A stretch of 64,000 nt of DNA from an uncultured Polaribacter sp. (GTDB lineage: Bacteria; Bacteroidota; Bacteroidia; Flavobacteriales; Flavobacteriaceae), in contig NZ_CANMVP010000009.1 in the NCBI RefSeq assembly GCF_947501385.1, positions 1 through 64,000 on the forward strand. Reading direction: 5' to 3'. The notes under the pieces are model-generated. The model saw only the letters and a program-made list of their open reading frames with translations. It was not told where the DNA came from and made no database searches. This document shows positions 7,908 through 23,279 of this stretch, piece after piece; the first letter of the stretch is position 1; every line of letters starts with the position of its first letter. The position numbers and the translations under genes were made by a program.

Positions 7908-10900
7908 TTAGTAATACTTCATTTCTTTTTCTTTAGAAGGATCTTTATTTTGTTTGATATACTCCGTAGGACTTATACCATATTCTTTATGAAAGCATTT
8001 GCTAAAGTATTTTTGATTATTGAAACCTGTCATGTAGGCAACTTCAGAGATATACAGGCTATTCTTTTTAAGAAGTTGTTCCGCTCGTTTAAGTCTAATT
8101 TTTTTAATGAAATTAACAGGTGTTTCGTTTAAAATCACTTTAATTTTTCGGTACAAATTAGCTCTGCTCATACCCACCTCTGATGCCAAATATTCTACAC
8201 TAAATAAATGATCTTCCATAGAATCTTCAACAATACCAATTAGTTTTTTTATAAATTTCTCATCATTAGATTCAATATCAATTTCAGAGGGTGCTGCAGT
8301 AATTATCTTGCTATATTCTTTTTTAAGTTGTGTTCGAGAAACCAACATGTTCTTTACTTTCCATTTCACATAATCTAAGCTAAATGGTTTTTCTATATAA
8401 TCATCAGCTCCTAAAGCCAAACATTCTATTTTGGTATCTGTTGAATTTCTTGCCGTTAGCATAAAAATAGGAATATTTTTAATTTCAGAAGTATTTTTTA
8501 CTCTTTTTAGCATTGAAATTCCGTCTTCAATAGGCATCATAATATCACTAATAATAAGATTTGGTTTTTCCTTCATAACCATATCATATCCTTCTTTTCC
8601 TGTAGATGCTTCCAATATATTATATTCGCTTATTAATTCTTCTTTTATCATTGCTCTGAGCTCAGAATTGTCATCTACAATTAATATTTTAAGTTTAGAG
8701 TTGTTTTTGGTATTAAGTTTTTCATCAAATTCTGAAGATACTTCATCAATAACCTGAAATTCAGAGTTTTTTATAAAGTTTTTTAATAAAGGTGTACTTG
8801 TTTTTATAATTTCCTTTTTGTCAAATCTATTTTTACTGATAGGAAGGTAAAAAGTAAACTTTGTAAATTTTTTTTCTTCGCTTTCAACAAAAATAACTCC
8901 ATAATGTCTTTCTATTAATTTTTGCACTAGTTCCATTCCTATACCAGTTCCAGGAATTTGATTGCTATAGGGTTTAGTTGCCTGATAATACCTGTCAAAA
9001 ATATATTTTAAATCTTTTTTAGGAATCCCCACTCCATTGTCTTTAACAATACATTTTATATATTTTCCTTTTTCCAACCCTAGCGTAGCTAGTGCTGATT
9101 CTTCATTTGTTACAAGTGTCGCAAAAATACTGATTTCTCCTTTTTTTTGGGTATATTTAAAAGCGTTAGATAGTAGATTAAACAAGATTTTTTCTAAAAT
9201 ATCTACATCATACCAACCTTTTATTAGGGGATGTTCTGATGTAAAGTGATAGGTAATTTCATAAATTTTGGCAAAGTCGTCAAAAGCATTTTTAATGATA
9301 CTAATATCTTTTATAATATCATTTTTAGAGATGTTTAATTTGAATTTTCCCTGATCAAATTTCCGAATGTCCATGATTTGATTGATAAGTCGGTGCATTC
9401 TTAACGTATTATTATAAATGCGTTGTGAAGTAAGTGGGCTTAACGTAAATTTTTTCTCTTTCACTACTCGTTCAATGGTGCCAAGAATTAAAGACAATGG
9501 GGTGCGTAATTCATGAGAAATGTCTGTAAAAAAAGTCATTTTCATTTGATTAAGTTCGTTGTCTTTTTCTCTGCTGATGGTTTCTTTTACCAGATTATTT
9601 TTTAATTTAAACCATCTATTCATTAAAAGAATAGTACCATACAATAGCAGTATGCCCATGACCACATACGCCAGTACTGCCCAGGTCGATTTCCAGACAG
9701 GGGGTTGAATTTTAAAAAACAATTCTGTAGGTGTTTCATTCCAGATACCATCACTATTGGTACTTTTTACTTTGAATTTGTAAGCTCCATAGGAAAGATC
9801 ATTATAATTAGCATTTCTGTTAGAAGCATTTGTGTAAATCCAATAATCATTCAAGCCTTCTAACATGTAAGCATATTCGTTTTTATTAGGAGCGGTTAAA
9901 TCTAATGAAGAAAACTTTACTACAATACTGTTCTTATGATAGGGTAAAATAATGGGCTGTGTTTTGGTATTGTTTGCAAGGTCTACCGTCTTTAATTCTA
10001 AATCTTTATGCTCATCTTTTGTGGCACCAAGTGTTGCAAAACTTGTAATGACTGTAGAAGGGAGGATTCTTTTTTGAGAAAAATTATTACTGTGCACTGT
10101 GTAAAATCCACCTGCGCATCCAAAGTAAAGTTTATTTTTATCTGTATTTGAGGCACTTGAATTAAAAGCAAACTGACTTTCTTTAACTCCGTCTTCAATT
10201 TTAAAAGGAATAAATTTTTCGTTTTCTAAATCAAAACGAACCAATCCGTCTTGTGTACCCATCCAAATAGTGCCTTTTTGATCTTCTTTTATAGAGGAAA
10301 TGGTATTGGACAAAAGACCATTTTGACTATTAAAACTTTTAAAACTATTAGAGGCTTCCAGGTATTGATTCAATCCTCCACTTCGCGTGCCTATCCAGAT
10401 GTTATTATTTTTATCTTCATGCAAACTTAAAATGGCATTAGAAGTCAACCCATTTTCTTTAGATGGCAAATAAGTTTCTATCGTTTCCTTATTGAGATCG
10501 ACTTTAAAAAGACCTTCTCCTCTTGTGCCAACCCATAAATGATGTTTTTGAGTTAACAGAAAAACCGAAGTATGATTTTTAGCAAATTTAGCAATTACTT
10601 CTTTCTTAAATTGTGATAATGGGTTCTCTTTATTTATAATATCTACCCCACCATCCCAAAGAGCTACCCAAATTTCATTTTTATTAATAATGGCAATATC
10701 TGTGATTAGCTTTTTAAAAGTTTTTACCTTTTTAAAAGTAAACTTTTTATTAGGATTGTGAGATATATAGAGTGTATTACCCCTCGCTACTAAAAATTTG
10801 TTTTTTTCATAGTTTTGGGTAATGCATCCAATACTCCCCATTCCCAAATCTATTTTAACAGCTGTATTTTTCTGGGGATTGTATTTATAAAGACCGCTAT

Positions 10901-12047
10901 TCATTCCTACTAATAGAGCATTAGGAGAATAAAATAGCAAGCTATTCGCTACATCATCATCTATATCATTTACTGCGTTAATTTGGCTATACTCGAAAAT
11001 GGAAGTCCTTACACGATACTTATTAATTCCTTTTAAAGAACCAATCCAAAGATTGCCATAGGTGTCGTAGGTAATTGAGGTAATAAAATTGTTTTTTAAA
11101 TTTCCTGTGTCAGATTCTTTAGAAAATTGATTGAATTGAAAACTGTTGTTATGTCGATGGGCTTTTATCAATCCATTTGTAGAGGCGATCCATAGGTCTT
11201 CACTATTTGGACTTATTACCAATGAAGTTAGTCTAGTGCCTTTTTGAAAGTTATTGGAAAAGTTTGGATAGGACTCTAACACCTCTAGTGTAGCGTCTGT
11301 TTTATTATATTTTAAAATAAAAAGGCTGTTGGCTGTAAGTGCAATAAATCTGTTATTCCCAAATTTTTTAAAAGCTCTAATGTTCTTACGAAAATTAGTA
11401 TGGTGGTAAGAATTATTATCTTTTAAGAGATACAATCCGTTTGTAGTGCTTACCCAATATCTGTTAAAATCGTCTTCCACAAAAGAGGTTGCCTGTCTCT
11501 TAAAAACTATTTCTTTAAACTTCTTATTAGAAGGTAACGATTTATTATTTGGATGAATTACCACCAATCCTATGCCGTTTAAATTGGCAAAAACGTTTCC
11601 ATTAGAAACTTTTTGCAGCACTTCGGTAGTGGTATTTTTATTAAATCCCTTAAATCTATTTGTCTTTCGGTTAAAATGAATTAAATAACTCTCACTTCCA
11701 ATCCATAGGTTTTTATGAGCATCTTCTACAATAGAATTGATACTGTTATTAGGGATTGAAAATGGGTCAAATACATCTTGTTGATAAGAAACCAAATTGT
11801 AACCGTCGTATCTATAAAGCCCATCGTTGCTTCCAATCCACAAGTATCCAATACTGTCTTCAAACAACACATTTACTCTTTTATGAAAAGGAGCTCCCTG
11901 AATCATCAAATCATCAAAATAAGTTTCACCTACTTGAGAAAAATTATATACACTGTAAAAAAAACTCAAAACAAGAATTATTTTTTTAAGTGTTCGAATG
12001 TTATCTTTAAAAATCACAGTTGAAATTTTATGGAAGCTACTTATCAA
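7908..12047 (-). CDS. Hybrid two-component system regulator (HTCS) of the PUL
   Basis: 1379-residue inner-membrane sensor that combines a histidine kinase and a response regulator in one chain; this class senses oligosaccharides in the periplasm and activates a linked PUL. An N-terminal signal/hydrophobic segment is followed by two-bladed-propeller-type Reg_prop repeats (about residues 50-660, many YLWIGS/NLWIGT motifs), a Y_Y_Y domain (about 720-785), a transmembrane helix (about 790-815), HisKA with phospho-acceptor His845 (SHELRTP), HATPase_c (about 950-1075), a receiver domain with Asp1125/Asp1126, phospho-acceptor Asp1168 and Lys1220, and a C-terminal AraC DNA-binding domain (about 1275-1370). 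It is divergent from the sulfatase at 12418, next to a palindrome that may be its own binding site. The ligand is not known. Confidence 0.97.
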   Translation of the reverse strand: MISSFHKISTVIFKDNIRTLKKIILVLSFFYSVYNFSQVGETYFDDLMIQGAPFHKRVNVLFEDSIGYLWIGSNDGLYRYDGYNLVSYQQDVFDPFSIPNNSINSIVEDAHKNLWIGSESYLIHFNRKTNRFKGFNKNTTTEVLQKVSNGNVFANLNGIGLVVIHPNNKSLPSNKKFKEIVFKRQATSFVEDDFNRYWVSTTNGLYLLKDNNSYHHTNFRKNIRAFKKFGNNRFIALTANSLFILKYNKTDATLEVLESYPNFSNNFQKGTRLTSLVISPNSEDLWIASTNGLIKAHRHNNSFQFNQFSKESDTGNLKNNFITSITYDTYGNLWIGSLKGINKYRVRTSIFEYSQINAVNDIDDDVANSLLFYSPNALLVGMNSGLYKYNPQKNTAVKIDLGMGSIGCITQNYEKNKFLVARGNTLYISHNPNKKFTFKKVKTFKKLITDIAIINKNEIWVALWDGGVDIINKENPLSQFKKEVIAKFAKNHTSVFLLTQKHHLWVGTRGEGLFKVDLNKETIETYLPSKENGLTSNAILSLHEDKNNNIWIGTRSGGLNQYLEASNSFKSFNSQNGLLSNTISSIKEDQKGTIWMGTQDGLVRFDLENEKFIPFKIEDGVKESQFAFNSSASNTDKNKLYFGCAGGFYTVHSNNFSQKRILPSTVITSFATLGATKDEHKDLELKTVDLANNTKTQPIILPYHKNSIVVKFSSLDLTAPNKNEYAYMLEGLNDYWIYTNASNRNANYNDLSYGAYKFKVKSTNSDGIWNETPTELFFKIQPPVWKSTWAVLAYVVMGILLLYGTILLMNRWFKLKNNLVKETISREKDNELNQMKMTFFTDISHELRTPLSLILGTIERVVKEKKFTLSPLTSQRIYNNTLRMHRLINQIMDIRKFDQGKFKLNISKNDIIKDISIIKNAFDDFAKIYEITYHFTSEHPLIKGWYDVDILEKILFNLLSNAFKYTQKKGEISIFATLVTNEESALATLGLEKGKYIKCIVKDNGVGIPKKDLKYIFDRYYQATKPYSNQIPGTGIGMELVQKLIERHYGVIFVESEEKKFTKFTFYLPISKNRFDKKEIIKTSTPLLKNFIKNSEFQVIDEVSSEFDEKLNTKNNSKLKILIVDDNSELRAMIKEELISEYNILEASTGKEGYDMVMKEKPNLIISDIMMPIEDGISMLKRVKNTSEIKNIPIFMLTARNSTDTKIECLALGADDYIEKPFSLDYVKWKVKNMLVSRTQLKKEYSKIITAAPSEIDIESNDEKFIKKLIGIVEDSMEDHLFSVEYLASEVGMSRANLYRKIKVILNETPVNFIKKIRLKRAEQLLKKNSLYISEVAYMTGFNNQKYFSKCFHKEYGISPTEYIKQNKDPSKEKEMKYY

Positions 12048-12081
12048 AAGTACTTTTCTAATAGCATCTTATTCTACTCTA

Positions 12082-12142
12082 TAAAGATATTACAAAAAAA
12101 GGTTCGTTTTGTTGCTTTCAAGGGGTTAATATGTTGCAAAAT
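12082..12142 (-). promoter_or_regulatory. Putative autoregulated promoter of the HTCS gene
   Basis: Read on the reverse strand, GCAACATA starts at 12137 and is followed exactly 48 bp later by TATCTTTA (12089-12082), one mismatch from the Bacteroidota -7 box TAnnTTTG. The box ends 34 nt before the HTCS start codon. The same 48-bp offset is seen at three forward-strand promoters of the locus. An AACCCC tract and a second GCAAC (22 nt after the first) lie in between. This suggests that the regulator controls its own gene; it is inference from spacing. Confidence 0.5.
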
Positions 12143-12162
12143 AGATAATTTTGCAACATATT
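12128..12162. repeat. 15-bp perfect inverted repeat, candidate HTCS operator
   Basis: Arms AATATGTTGCAAAAT (12128-12142) and ATTTTGCAACATATT (12148-12162) flank a 5-nt spacer in the 370-bp divergent region between the HTCS and sulfatase genes. Each arm carries the core GCAACAT found before the other PUL blocks. The forward-oriented GCAACAT (G at 12153) is 48 bp upstream of TATTTTTT (12201-12208), a one-mismatch -7 box. It lies more than 80 nt from the nearest start codon and between divergent genes, which argues against a terminator. Confidence 0.6.
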
Positions 12163-12302
12163 TTTATATATTTTTTAAATACATCGCTTATTTAGAAAGT
12201 TATTTTTTGGGTAATTTCTGGATAAAAATAAAAGATACAAACTAAAAAGTACTCTTAAAATTTATGCAGATACTACCATTCATAAAAGGGGTTTTTAAAA
12301 AT

Positions 12303-12358
12303 GCAACATTCGTAGGGTATTTGTTATACGTTTCTTTTTTTCTTTAATAATATTTTTG
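12303..12358 (+). promoter_or_regulatory. Putative regulated promoter of PUL block 1
   Basis: GCAACATT starts at 12303 and the -7 box TATTTTTG begins at 12351, exactly 48 bp downstream. The sulfatase ATG is 59 nt beyond the box. Word and spacing recur at 23090/23138 and 35586/35634. No canonical -33 TTTG occurs at the usual distance, consistent with an activator-dependent promoter. Confidence 0.6.
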
Positions 12359-12417
12359 AAGTACCTATAAAATCATGAATTTTATCTATCCGTTTAGGAT
12401 CGCAAAATGTATCTATA

Positions 12418-13890
12418 ATGAAGAAAAGCCTTAACATTTTACTTATTGTAACCTTCGCATCCTTACTGGGATCTTGTAGTTCTAAAAGCACAAAGGAAGA
12501 GAAGTTTTCGCAAATTATCCAAAAAGACAATAGAAAACCTAATATTATATACATTTTAGCCGATGATTTGGGATATGGCGATTTAAGCAGTTATGGTCAA
12601 AAAAAATTTAAAACACCAAATATAGATAAACTTGCATCTCAAGGTTTACTATTTACACAGCATTATGCTGGTAATACGGTATGTGCCCCATCAAGATCTT
12701 CTTTATTAACAGGTATGCATACTGGTCATACCCCTATCAGAGGAAATAAAGAAGTTAAACCAGAAGGACAACATCCTATTCCAGATGAAACCTTCACCTT
12801 GGCAGAAGCATTAAAAAAAGCAGGTTATGTTACTGGTGCTTTTGGTAAATGGGGCTTAGGCTATCCAGGCTCTGAAGGAGACCCTATAAACCAAGGCTTT
12901 GATGTTTTTTTTGGATATAACTGCCAACGTTTAGGACATCATTATTACCCATATCATTTGTGGTCCAATAACGATTCTATTGTTTTAAAAGGAAATGCAG
13001 GGTTTAAAAAAGAAGTATATGCCCCCAATTTAATTCAGGAAAAAGCATTAGCTTTTTTGGAAAAAAACAAAGATACTACATTTTTTATGTATGTTCCTAC
13101 CATTATTCCCCATGCAGAATTAGCTGCTCCAGATTCTATACTAAATAAATATAGCGGTAAGTTTTTACCCGAAAAAATATATAAAGGCATAGAAAAAGGA
13201 CCTAATTATAGGCTAGGGTACTATGAATCTCAAAAAGAGTCTCATGCAGCATTTGTTGCGATGATTGAAGTAATGGACAATCAAGTAGGTGAAATTATGG
13301 CTAAATTAAAAGAATTAGGAGTAGAAGATAATACGATTCTCGTTTTTACTTCTGATAACGGGCCTCATACAGAAGGTGGTGCAGATCCAAAATATTTTAA
13401 TAGCAATGGAGATTTAAGAGGTACAAAGAGAGATTTATACGAAGGCGGAATTAGAGTGCCAATGATCATAAAATGGCCACAAAAAATTACACCAGGAACC
13501 AAAACAGATTTAGTATCTGCTTTTTGGGATGTATTTCCAACTTTTTCAGAAATTGCAGAGATAGCTGTTCCAGCAGGACTTGACGGGATTTCTTTTCTGC
13601 CAACACTTCTTGATCAATCAGAAAAACAAATTCAACATGATTATTTATATTGGGAGTTTCATGAAAAAGGAGGAAGACAAGCCATCAGAAAAGGCAAATG
13701 GAAAGCCGTAAAATACAACGTATTGGAAAAGCCAAATGCGCCTATGGAATTGTATGATCTTTCAAAAGACATTGGTGAAACAACTAATATTGCTGCAATG
13801 CATCCTGAAATAGTTGATGAAATGAAACTGATATTCCTAAATGCAAGAACGCCCTCAGAAATATTTACATTCAATCAGGTTTCTTTTTAA
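12418..13890 (+). CDS. Family S1 sulfatase (formylglycine type), lipoprotein
   Basis: 490-residue sulfatase that removes sulfate esters from a carbohydrate. A lipoprotein signal ends at Cys20 (SLLGSC), so it is anchored in the periplasm or outer membrane. The N-terminal metal-binding ADDLGYGD is at residues 48-55, and the sulfatase signature CAPSRSSLLTG starts at Cys89, the residue converted to formylglycine by a maturase (not encoded in this window). VFTSDNGPH near residues 308-316 supplies further active-site ligands, and GGIRVPMIIKWP follows. The TGMHTGHTPIRGN segment after the signature resembles the arylsulfatase A-like S1_16 group, which I suggest only tentatively. It is the first gene of block 1, under a putative HTCS-controlled promoter. 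Confidence 0.93.
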   Translation: MKKSLNILLIVTFASLLGSCSSKSTKEEKFSQIIQKDNRKPNIIYILADDLGYGDLSSYGQKKFKTPNIDKLASQGLLFTQHYAGNTVCAPSRSSLLTGMHTGHTPIRGNKEVKPEGQHPIPDETFTLAEALKKAGYVTGAFGKWGLGYPGSEGDPINQGFDVFFGYNCQRLGHHYYPYHLWSNNDSIVLKGNAGFKKEVYAPNLIQEKALAFLEKNKDTTFFMYVPTIIPHAELAAPDSILNKYSGKFLPEKIYKGIEKGPNYRLGYYESQKESHAAFVAMIEVMDNQVGEIMAKLKELGVEDNTILVFTSDNGPHTEGGADPKYFNSNGDLRGTKRDLYEGGIRVPMIIKWPQKITPGTKTDLVSAFWDVFPTFSEIAEIAVPAGLDGISFLPTLLDQSEKQIQHDYLYWEFHEKGGRQAIRKGKWKAVKYNVLEKPNAPMELYDLSKDIGETTNIAAMHPEIVDEMKLIFLNARTPSEIFTFNQVSF

Positions 13891-14000
13891 ACTTGAATAA
13901 GGTAGTGTTTTTATTGATTAAAAGTAATCTATCAAAATTAGTATTTGCTTTCTAGTATCTCTTATATCGATTCTAAAAAGCATAGTAAATTAAATTTTTT

Positions 14001-19785
<5,785 letters not shown>

Positions 19786-19846
19786 AAAAACACTTAACTA
19801 ATCTATACCTATTGGAATAATATACTATTTAAATTTTTAAAATAAG

Positions 19847-22800
19847 ATGACTACATACTTTAGCAACTATAAAACTAGTAAAATACAGAGTATCCTCTTT
19901 CTTATTGTCTTTGGTTTGATTTCAGGATGCGCAACTAAAAAAGTTAAAGAAATAGGTATAGATACGAGAGCGAGATTAAATTTCGATAAAAATTGGAAAT
20001 TTATTCAACAAGATGTTACAGGTGCACAAAACGTAAAGTTTGACGATGCTTCTTGGCGAAAGTTGAATGTACCGCATGACTGGAGTATTGAAGGCGAATA
20101 CCATAAAGAAAATCCAATGGCAGGAACAGCAGGGTATTTGCCCGCAGGTTTTGGTTGGTATCGAAAAACAATAGAGGTTCCAAAAGCTTGGAAAGGAAAA
20201 CACGTAGCAATTGCTTTCGATGGGGTTTTTATGAACAGTACGGTTTGGGCAAACGGAATAAAATTAGGCACAAGGCCTTATGGATGGATTTCTTTCGCCT
20301 ATGATATCAGTGAAATTGTTGAAAATTCAAAGGAAATAACCTTTGCTGTTCGTGTGGATAATGAAAAACAACCCGCTGCTCGGTGGTATACCGGAAGCGG
20401 AATGTATGCACACACTTGGATTGATATCAAAAACAAAACACATATTTCTAGAGATGGTATTTTTATTAAAACGAAAGGCAGTAAAGTTTTTGTAGAAACG
20501 ACTATTTCGAGTGAATATGATCAACATAAAAAAGGGTTTTTGATTACTTCTATCGCAGATCAAAATGGACATACGGTTGTTTCTAAAAAAAACGAGTTCA
20601 CTATCAGCAATACTTCAAAAAACAATACGGAATTGACCATTCAAAATCCAGAAAAATGGTCCGTAGAAACCCCCTATCTATATACCTTGAAGAGTGAAGT
20701 AGTAGTCGGTGATAAGATCGCGGATATTGTAGAGACCAAATTCGGTGTTCGGGATATCGAATGGAAACCTGAAACAGGCATGTGGTTGAATGGTGAAAAT
20801 GTAAAACTACAAGGTGCTTGTAATCATCAAGATGCAGGTGCTTTAGGAGCTGCTGTGCCAGATAAAATTCTTCGTTTTAGAATTCAGCAATTAAAAGACA
20901 TGGGCGTAAATGCGATAAGAACAGCACATAATCCGCAAACGCCTATTTTTTATGAACTCTGTGATGAACTGGGGATGTTAGTGATGGATGAAATTTTTGA
21001 TGGTTGGAAAAGAAAAGCAAAAAACGATTACGGAGCGCATCATTTTGATAAATGGTGGAAACAAGACCTTACCGATTGGATCAAACGAGATCGAAATCAC
21101 CCTTCGATTGTCATTTACAGTGTAGGTAACGAAACAGGGGGTGGCGTAGCAAAAGAACTGGTAGAAGTTTGTAATCTTTTAGACCCTACAAGACCAGTAA
21201 CCTCTGGACACTCTGGCTCCAAACATATGAATGTTTTAGGCGTAAATGGCAGTAGTGAAAAGAAAGGGTTTTTAGAAAACTTAGAAAAACATCGAAAAGG
21301 AAAAGTTTTTATCGGCACAGAAAATACGCATACTTGGCAAGTAAGAGGGTATTATAGATCCCAAACCTGGTATAGAGATGGGTTTCCAAATAAAAACCAA
21401 AGACCATACAAAATTCCAGATTTGACAAACAAGGAAGTTTTTACGCATGATTGGACAAAAAATGAAGATAGAAAAAACAAAAAGCAGATATTTAATTCTA
21501 GTTATGACAATGCTACGGTACGTGTTTCTTCCCGTTTAAACATTGCGCAACTTCGTGATATTCCAGCCTATGCAGGCTCTTTTCGTTGGACAGGGTATGA
21601 TTATATTGGTGAAGCCAATTATGTGCATGGTGGTTGGCCATTCAAAGCATTTATGGGCGGTGCCATAGATTTAGCTAACTTCGAAAAAGATCTGTATTAT
21701 CTATATCAAAGTCAATGGACATCAAAACCAATGGTGCATATGTTACCACATTGGACGCATCCAAAAGTTACTCTGGGAACAGAAATTCCAGTTTGGGTCT
21801 ATTCTAATTGTGATGAGGTGGAATTATTTTTGAATGAAAAATCACTCGGAAAAATAAAACCAGCAAAAGAATGGGATAAAATGCAATGTCAATGGCTGGT
21901 ACAATGGCAACCAGGGACTTTAAGAGCTGTAGGTTATAAAAACAACAATATAGTTGCAGAAGAGATGATCAAAACAGCTGATGCGCCTTCAAAAATTAAA
22001 CTCTCTATAGATGGAAAACCACTAAACAACAAATCAAATGATATTGTACAAGTTCGAGTAACCACAACAGATGCCAAAGGAGAATTTTATCCTTATGGCG
22101 AAAATAGAACCTATTTTAATATTATTGGAGCAGGAAAAATCAAAGCATTAGATAATGGAAGCCCAGTCGATGTGGAGCCGCACGTTGGACCCAATCATAG
22201 AAAAGCCTTTTACGGGTTAACGAGGGCGTATATAGAAGCTACAGAGAATTCTGATGATATTAATCTTTTAGCCAGTTGTATTTTAGGAGAGAAGAAACTG
22301 ATTACTTCTAATAAAGTAAGCATAGACACTGATATTATTACTTTGAGAGGAAGCAAAATTCAGCCTAAAATAGAAATTTTCTACACCACAAATGGAGATC
22401 ATCCCACCAAAAATTCGATTAGATATACCGTGCCTTTTAAAATCGATTTAGAAACTACCGTAAAAGCATTAGTAGTTGTTAATGGTAAACCGATTCAGGC
22501 TTTAAAAGAAAAATTCGGAAAAAACGAAGGGTTTACATGGAATGAAAATGATGGTTCTAGTAGTAAAATTGGAGAACAAGCAGAAGATGCTACCATAAAA
22601 AACGCACAAGTTGTATCAATAGAAAAAAAATACAATGGAACGGGTTATGTAAGTTTGAATAAAAAACAATCTTCCATAACTTGGTATCAAGAAAATGATG
22701 GTGGTGCAGGAATGGTAGATTTATCAATCAGATATATTTCAAAAAGTAATAATACCTATCTGAAAGTTATGGTAAACGATAAAGTAGTAAATGATAAATT

Positions 22801-22930
22801 GTTTATTCCAAATACTACTTCTTGGAAAACAATAACAGTACCAATTAAAATAGAAAGAGGTGCAAATATCATCAAAATAGAAACTTTGGAAAATAAGGGG
22901 CTTCTTGTGGATGAAATAGTAATACAATGA
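19847..22930 (+). CDS. GH2 glycoside hydrolase with C-terminal CBM-like domain, lipoprotein
   Basis: 1027-residue GH2 enzyme of the Bacteroidota type. A lipoprotein signal ends in SGC (about residue 28). A sugar-binding domain follows (about 45-200), then an Ig-like domain (about 205-305) and the catalytic barrel with acid/base Glu429 (SVGNETGGG) and nucleophile Glu492 (FIGTENTHTW). DUF4982-like and Ig-like domains come next (about 625-780), then a chitobiase-C-like segment (about 835-885) and a C-terminal CBM6/CBM35-like beta-sandwich (about 905-1026). It probably cleaves beta-galactosidic or beta-uronic linkages; substrate is not fixed by sequence. It is the last gene of block 1 and differs enough from the LacZ-like neighbour to target another linkage. 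Confidence 0.9.
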   Translation: MTTYFSNYKTSKIQSILFLIVFGLISGCATKKVKEIGIDTRARLNFDKNWKFIQQDVTGAQNVKFDDASWRKLNVPHDWSIEGEYHKENPMAGTAGYLPAGFGWYRKTIEVPKAWKGKHVAIAFDGVFMNSTVWANGIKLGTRPYGWISFAYDISEIVENSKEITFAVRVDNEKQPAARWYTGSGMYAHTWIDIKNKTHISRDGIFIKTKGSKVFVETTISSEYDQHKKGFLITSIADQNGHTVVSKKNEFTISNTSKNNTELTIQNPEKWSVETPYLYTLKSEVVVGDKIADIVETKFGVRDIEWKPETGMWLNGENVKLQGACNHQDAGALGAAVPDKILRFRIQQLKDMGVNAIRTAHNPQTPIFYELCDELGMLVMDEIFDGWKRKAKNDYGAHHFDKWWKQDLTDWIKRDRNHPSIVIYSVGNETGGGVAKELVEVCNLLDPTRPVTSGHSGSKHMNVLGVNGSSEKKGFLENLEKHRKGKVFIGTENTHTWQVRGYYRSQTWYRDGFPNKNQRPYKIPDLTNKEVFTHDWTKNEDRKNKKQIFNSSYDNATVRVSSRLNIAQLRDIPAYAGSFRWTGYDYIGEANYVHGGWPFKAFMGGAIDLANFEKDLYYLYQSQWTSKPMVHMLPHWTHPKVTLGTEIPVWVYSNCDEVELFLNEKSLGKIKPAKEWDKMQCQWLVQWQPGTLRAVGYKNNNIVAEEMIKTADAPSKIKLSIDGKPLNNKSNDIVQVRVTTTDAKGEFYPYGENRTYFNIIGAGKIKALDNGSPVDVEPHVGPNHRKAFYGLTRAYIEATENSDDINLLASCILGEKKLITSNKVSIDTDIITLRGSKIQPKIEIFYTTNGDHPTKNSIRYTVPFKIDLETTVKALVVVNGKPIQALKEKFGKNEGFTWNENDGSSSKIGEQAEDATIKNAQVVSIEKKYNGTGYVSLNKKQSSITWYQENDGGAGMVDLSIRYISKSNNTYLKVMVNDKVVNDKLFIPNTTSWKTITVPIKIERGANIIKIETLENKGLLVDEIVIQ

Positions 22931-22936
22931 GGTGTA

Positions 22937-23013
22937 AATTTCAATTCAATACTTGAAAAACAACATCAATTCGTAAGGGTTTAATATTTTTTATAGCCAT
23001 AAGAATTGAAATT
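22937..23013. repeat. Distant 11-bp inverted repeat after block 1
   Basis: Arms AATTTCAATTC (22937-22947) and GAATTGAAATT (23003-23013) are perfect complements 55 nt apart, just past the stop of the second GH2 gene. The pair may form a long-range stem in the mRNA tail. It is not a classical terminator, as no T-tract follows. Confidence 0.3.
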
Positions 23014-23089
23014 CGAATGATAAATTTGCAACAAAAAAACCCATAAATCAGCTTTTCCTAGGGTATTATTGATCTTTTAAAACAAATAA

Positions 23090-23145
23090 GCAACATTTTG
23101 AACCCCAATTTGAGAAAAAGCAAGTATTTAAATCTTATACTTTTG
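23090..23145 (+). promoter_or_regulatory. Putative regulated promoter of the SusCD block
   Basis: GCAACATT begins at 23090 and the -7 box TACTTTTG at 23138, offset 48 bp as in the two sister promoters. It shares GCAACATTTT...CC...GAAAAAG at identical spacing with the 35586 site. The SusC start codon is 134 nt past the box, giving a long 5' leader (roughly 125 nt) with no obvious riboswitch. It accounts for most of the 349-nt gap 22931-23279. Confidence 0.6.
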
Positions 23146-23279
23146 TCTTAAGAGATTGTTAACATAAGCATAAAATCTTTTCAAATAAAATTAAGAATAG
23201 AGTAATTGAAAAATTAGGCTTTAAAAAGTGTTATAACTAATGAGATTCCGATATTCTAAAATACAGAAAATAAAAATTT

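Noticed and set aside
12128..12162. The 15-bp inverted repeat as an intrinsic terminator
   Set aside because: It lies upstream of two divergent genes, so no gene ends here, and its core word recurs at other promoters, which favours an operator.
12030..12245. Forward reading frame in the divergent region between the HTCS and sulfatase genes
   Set aside because: The encoded peptide has no recognisable motif or signal, overlaps the HTCS start, and covers the palindrome and both putative promoters; it is more likely chance in AT-rich regulatory DNA.
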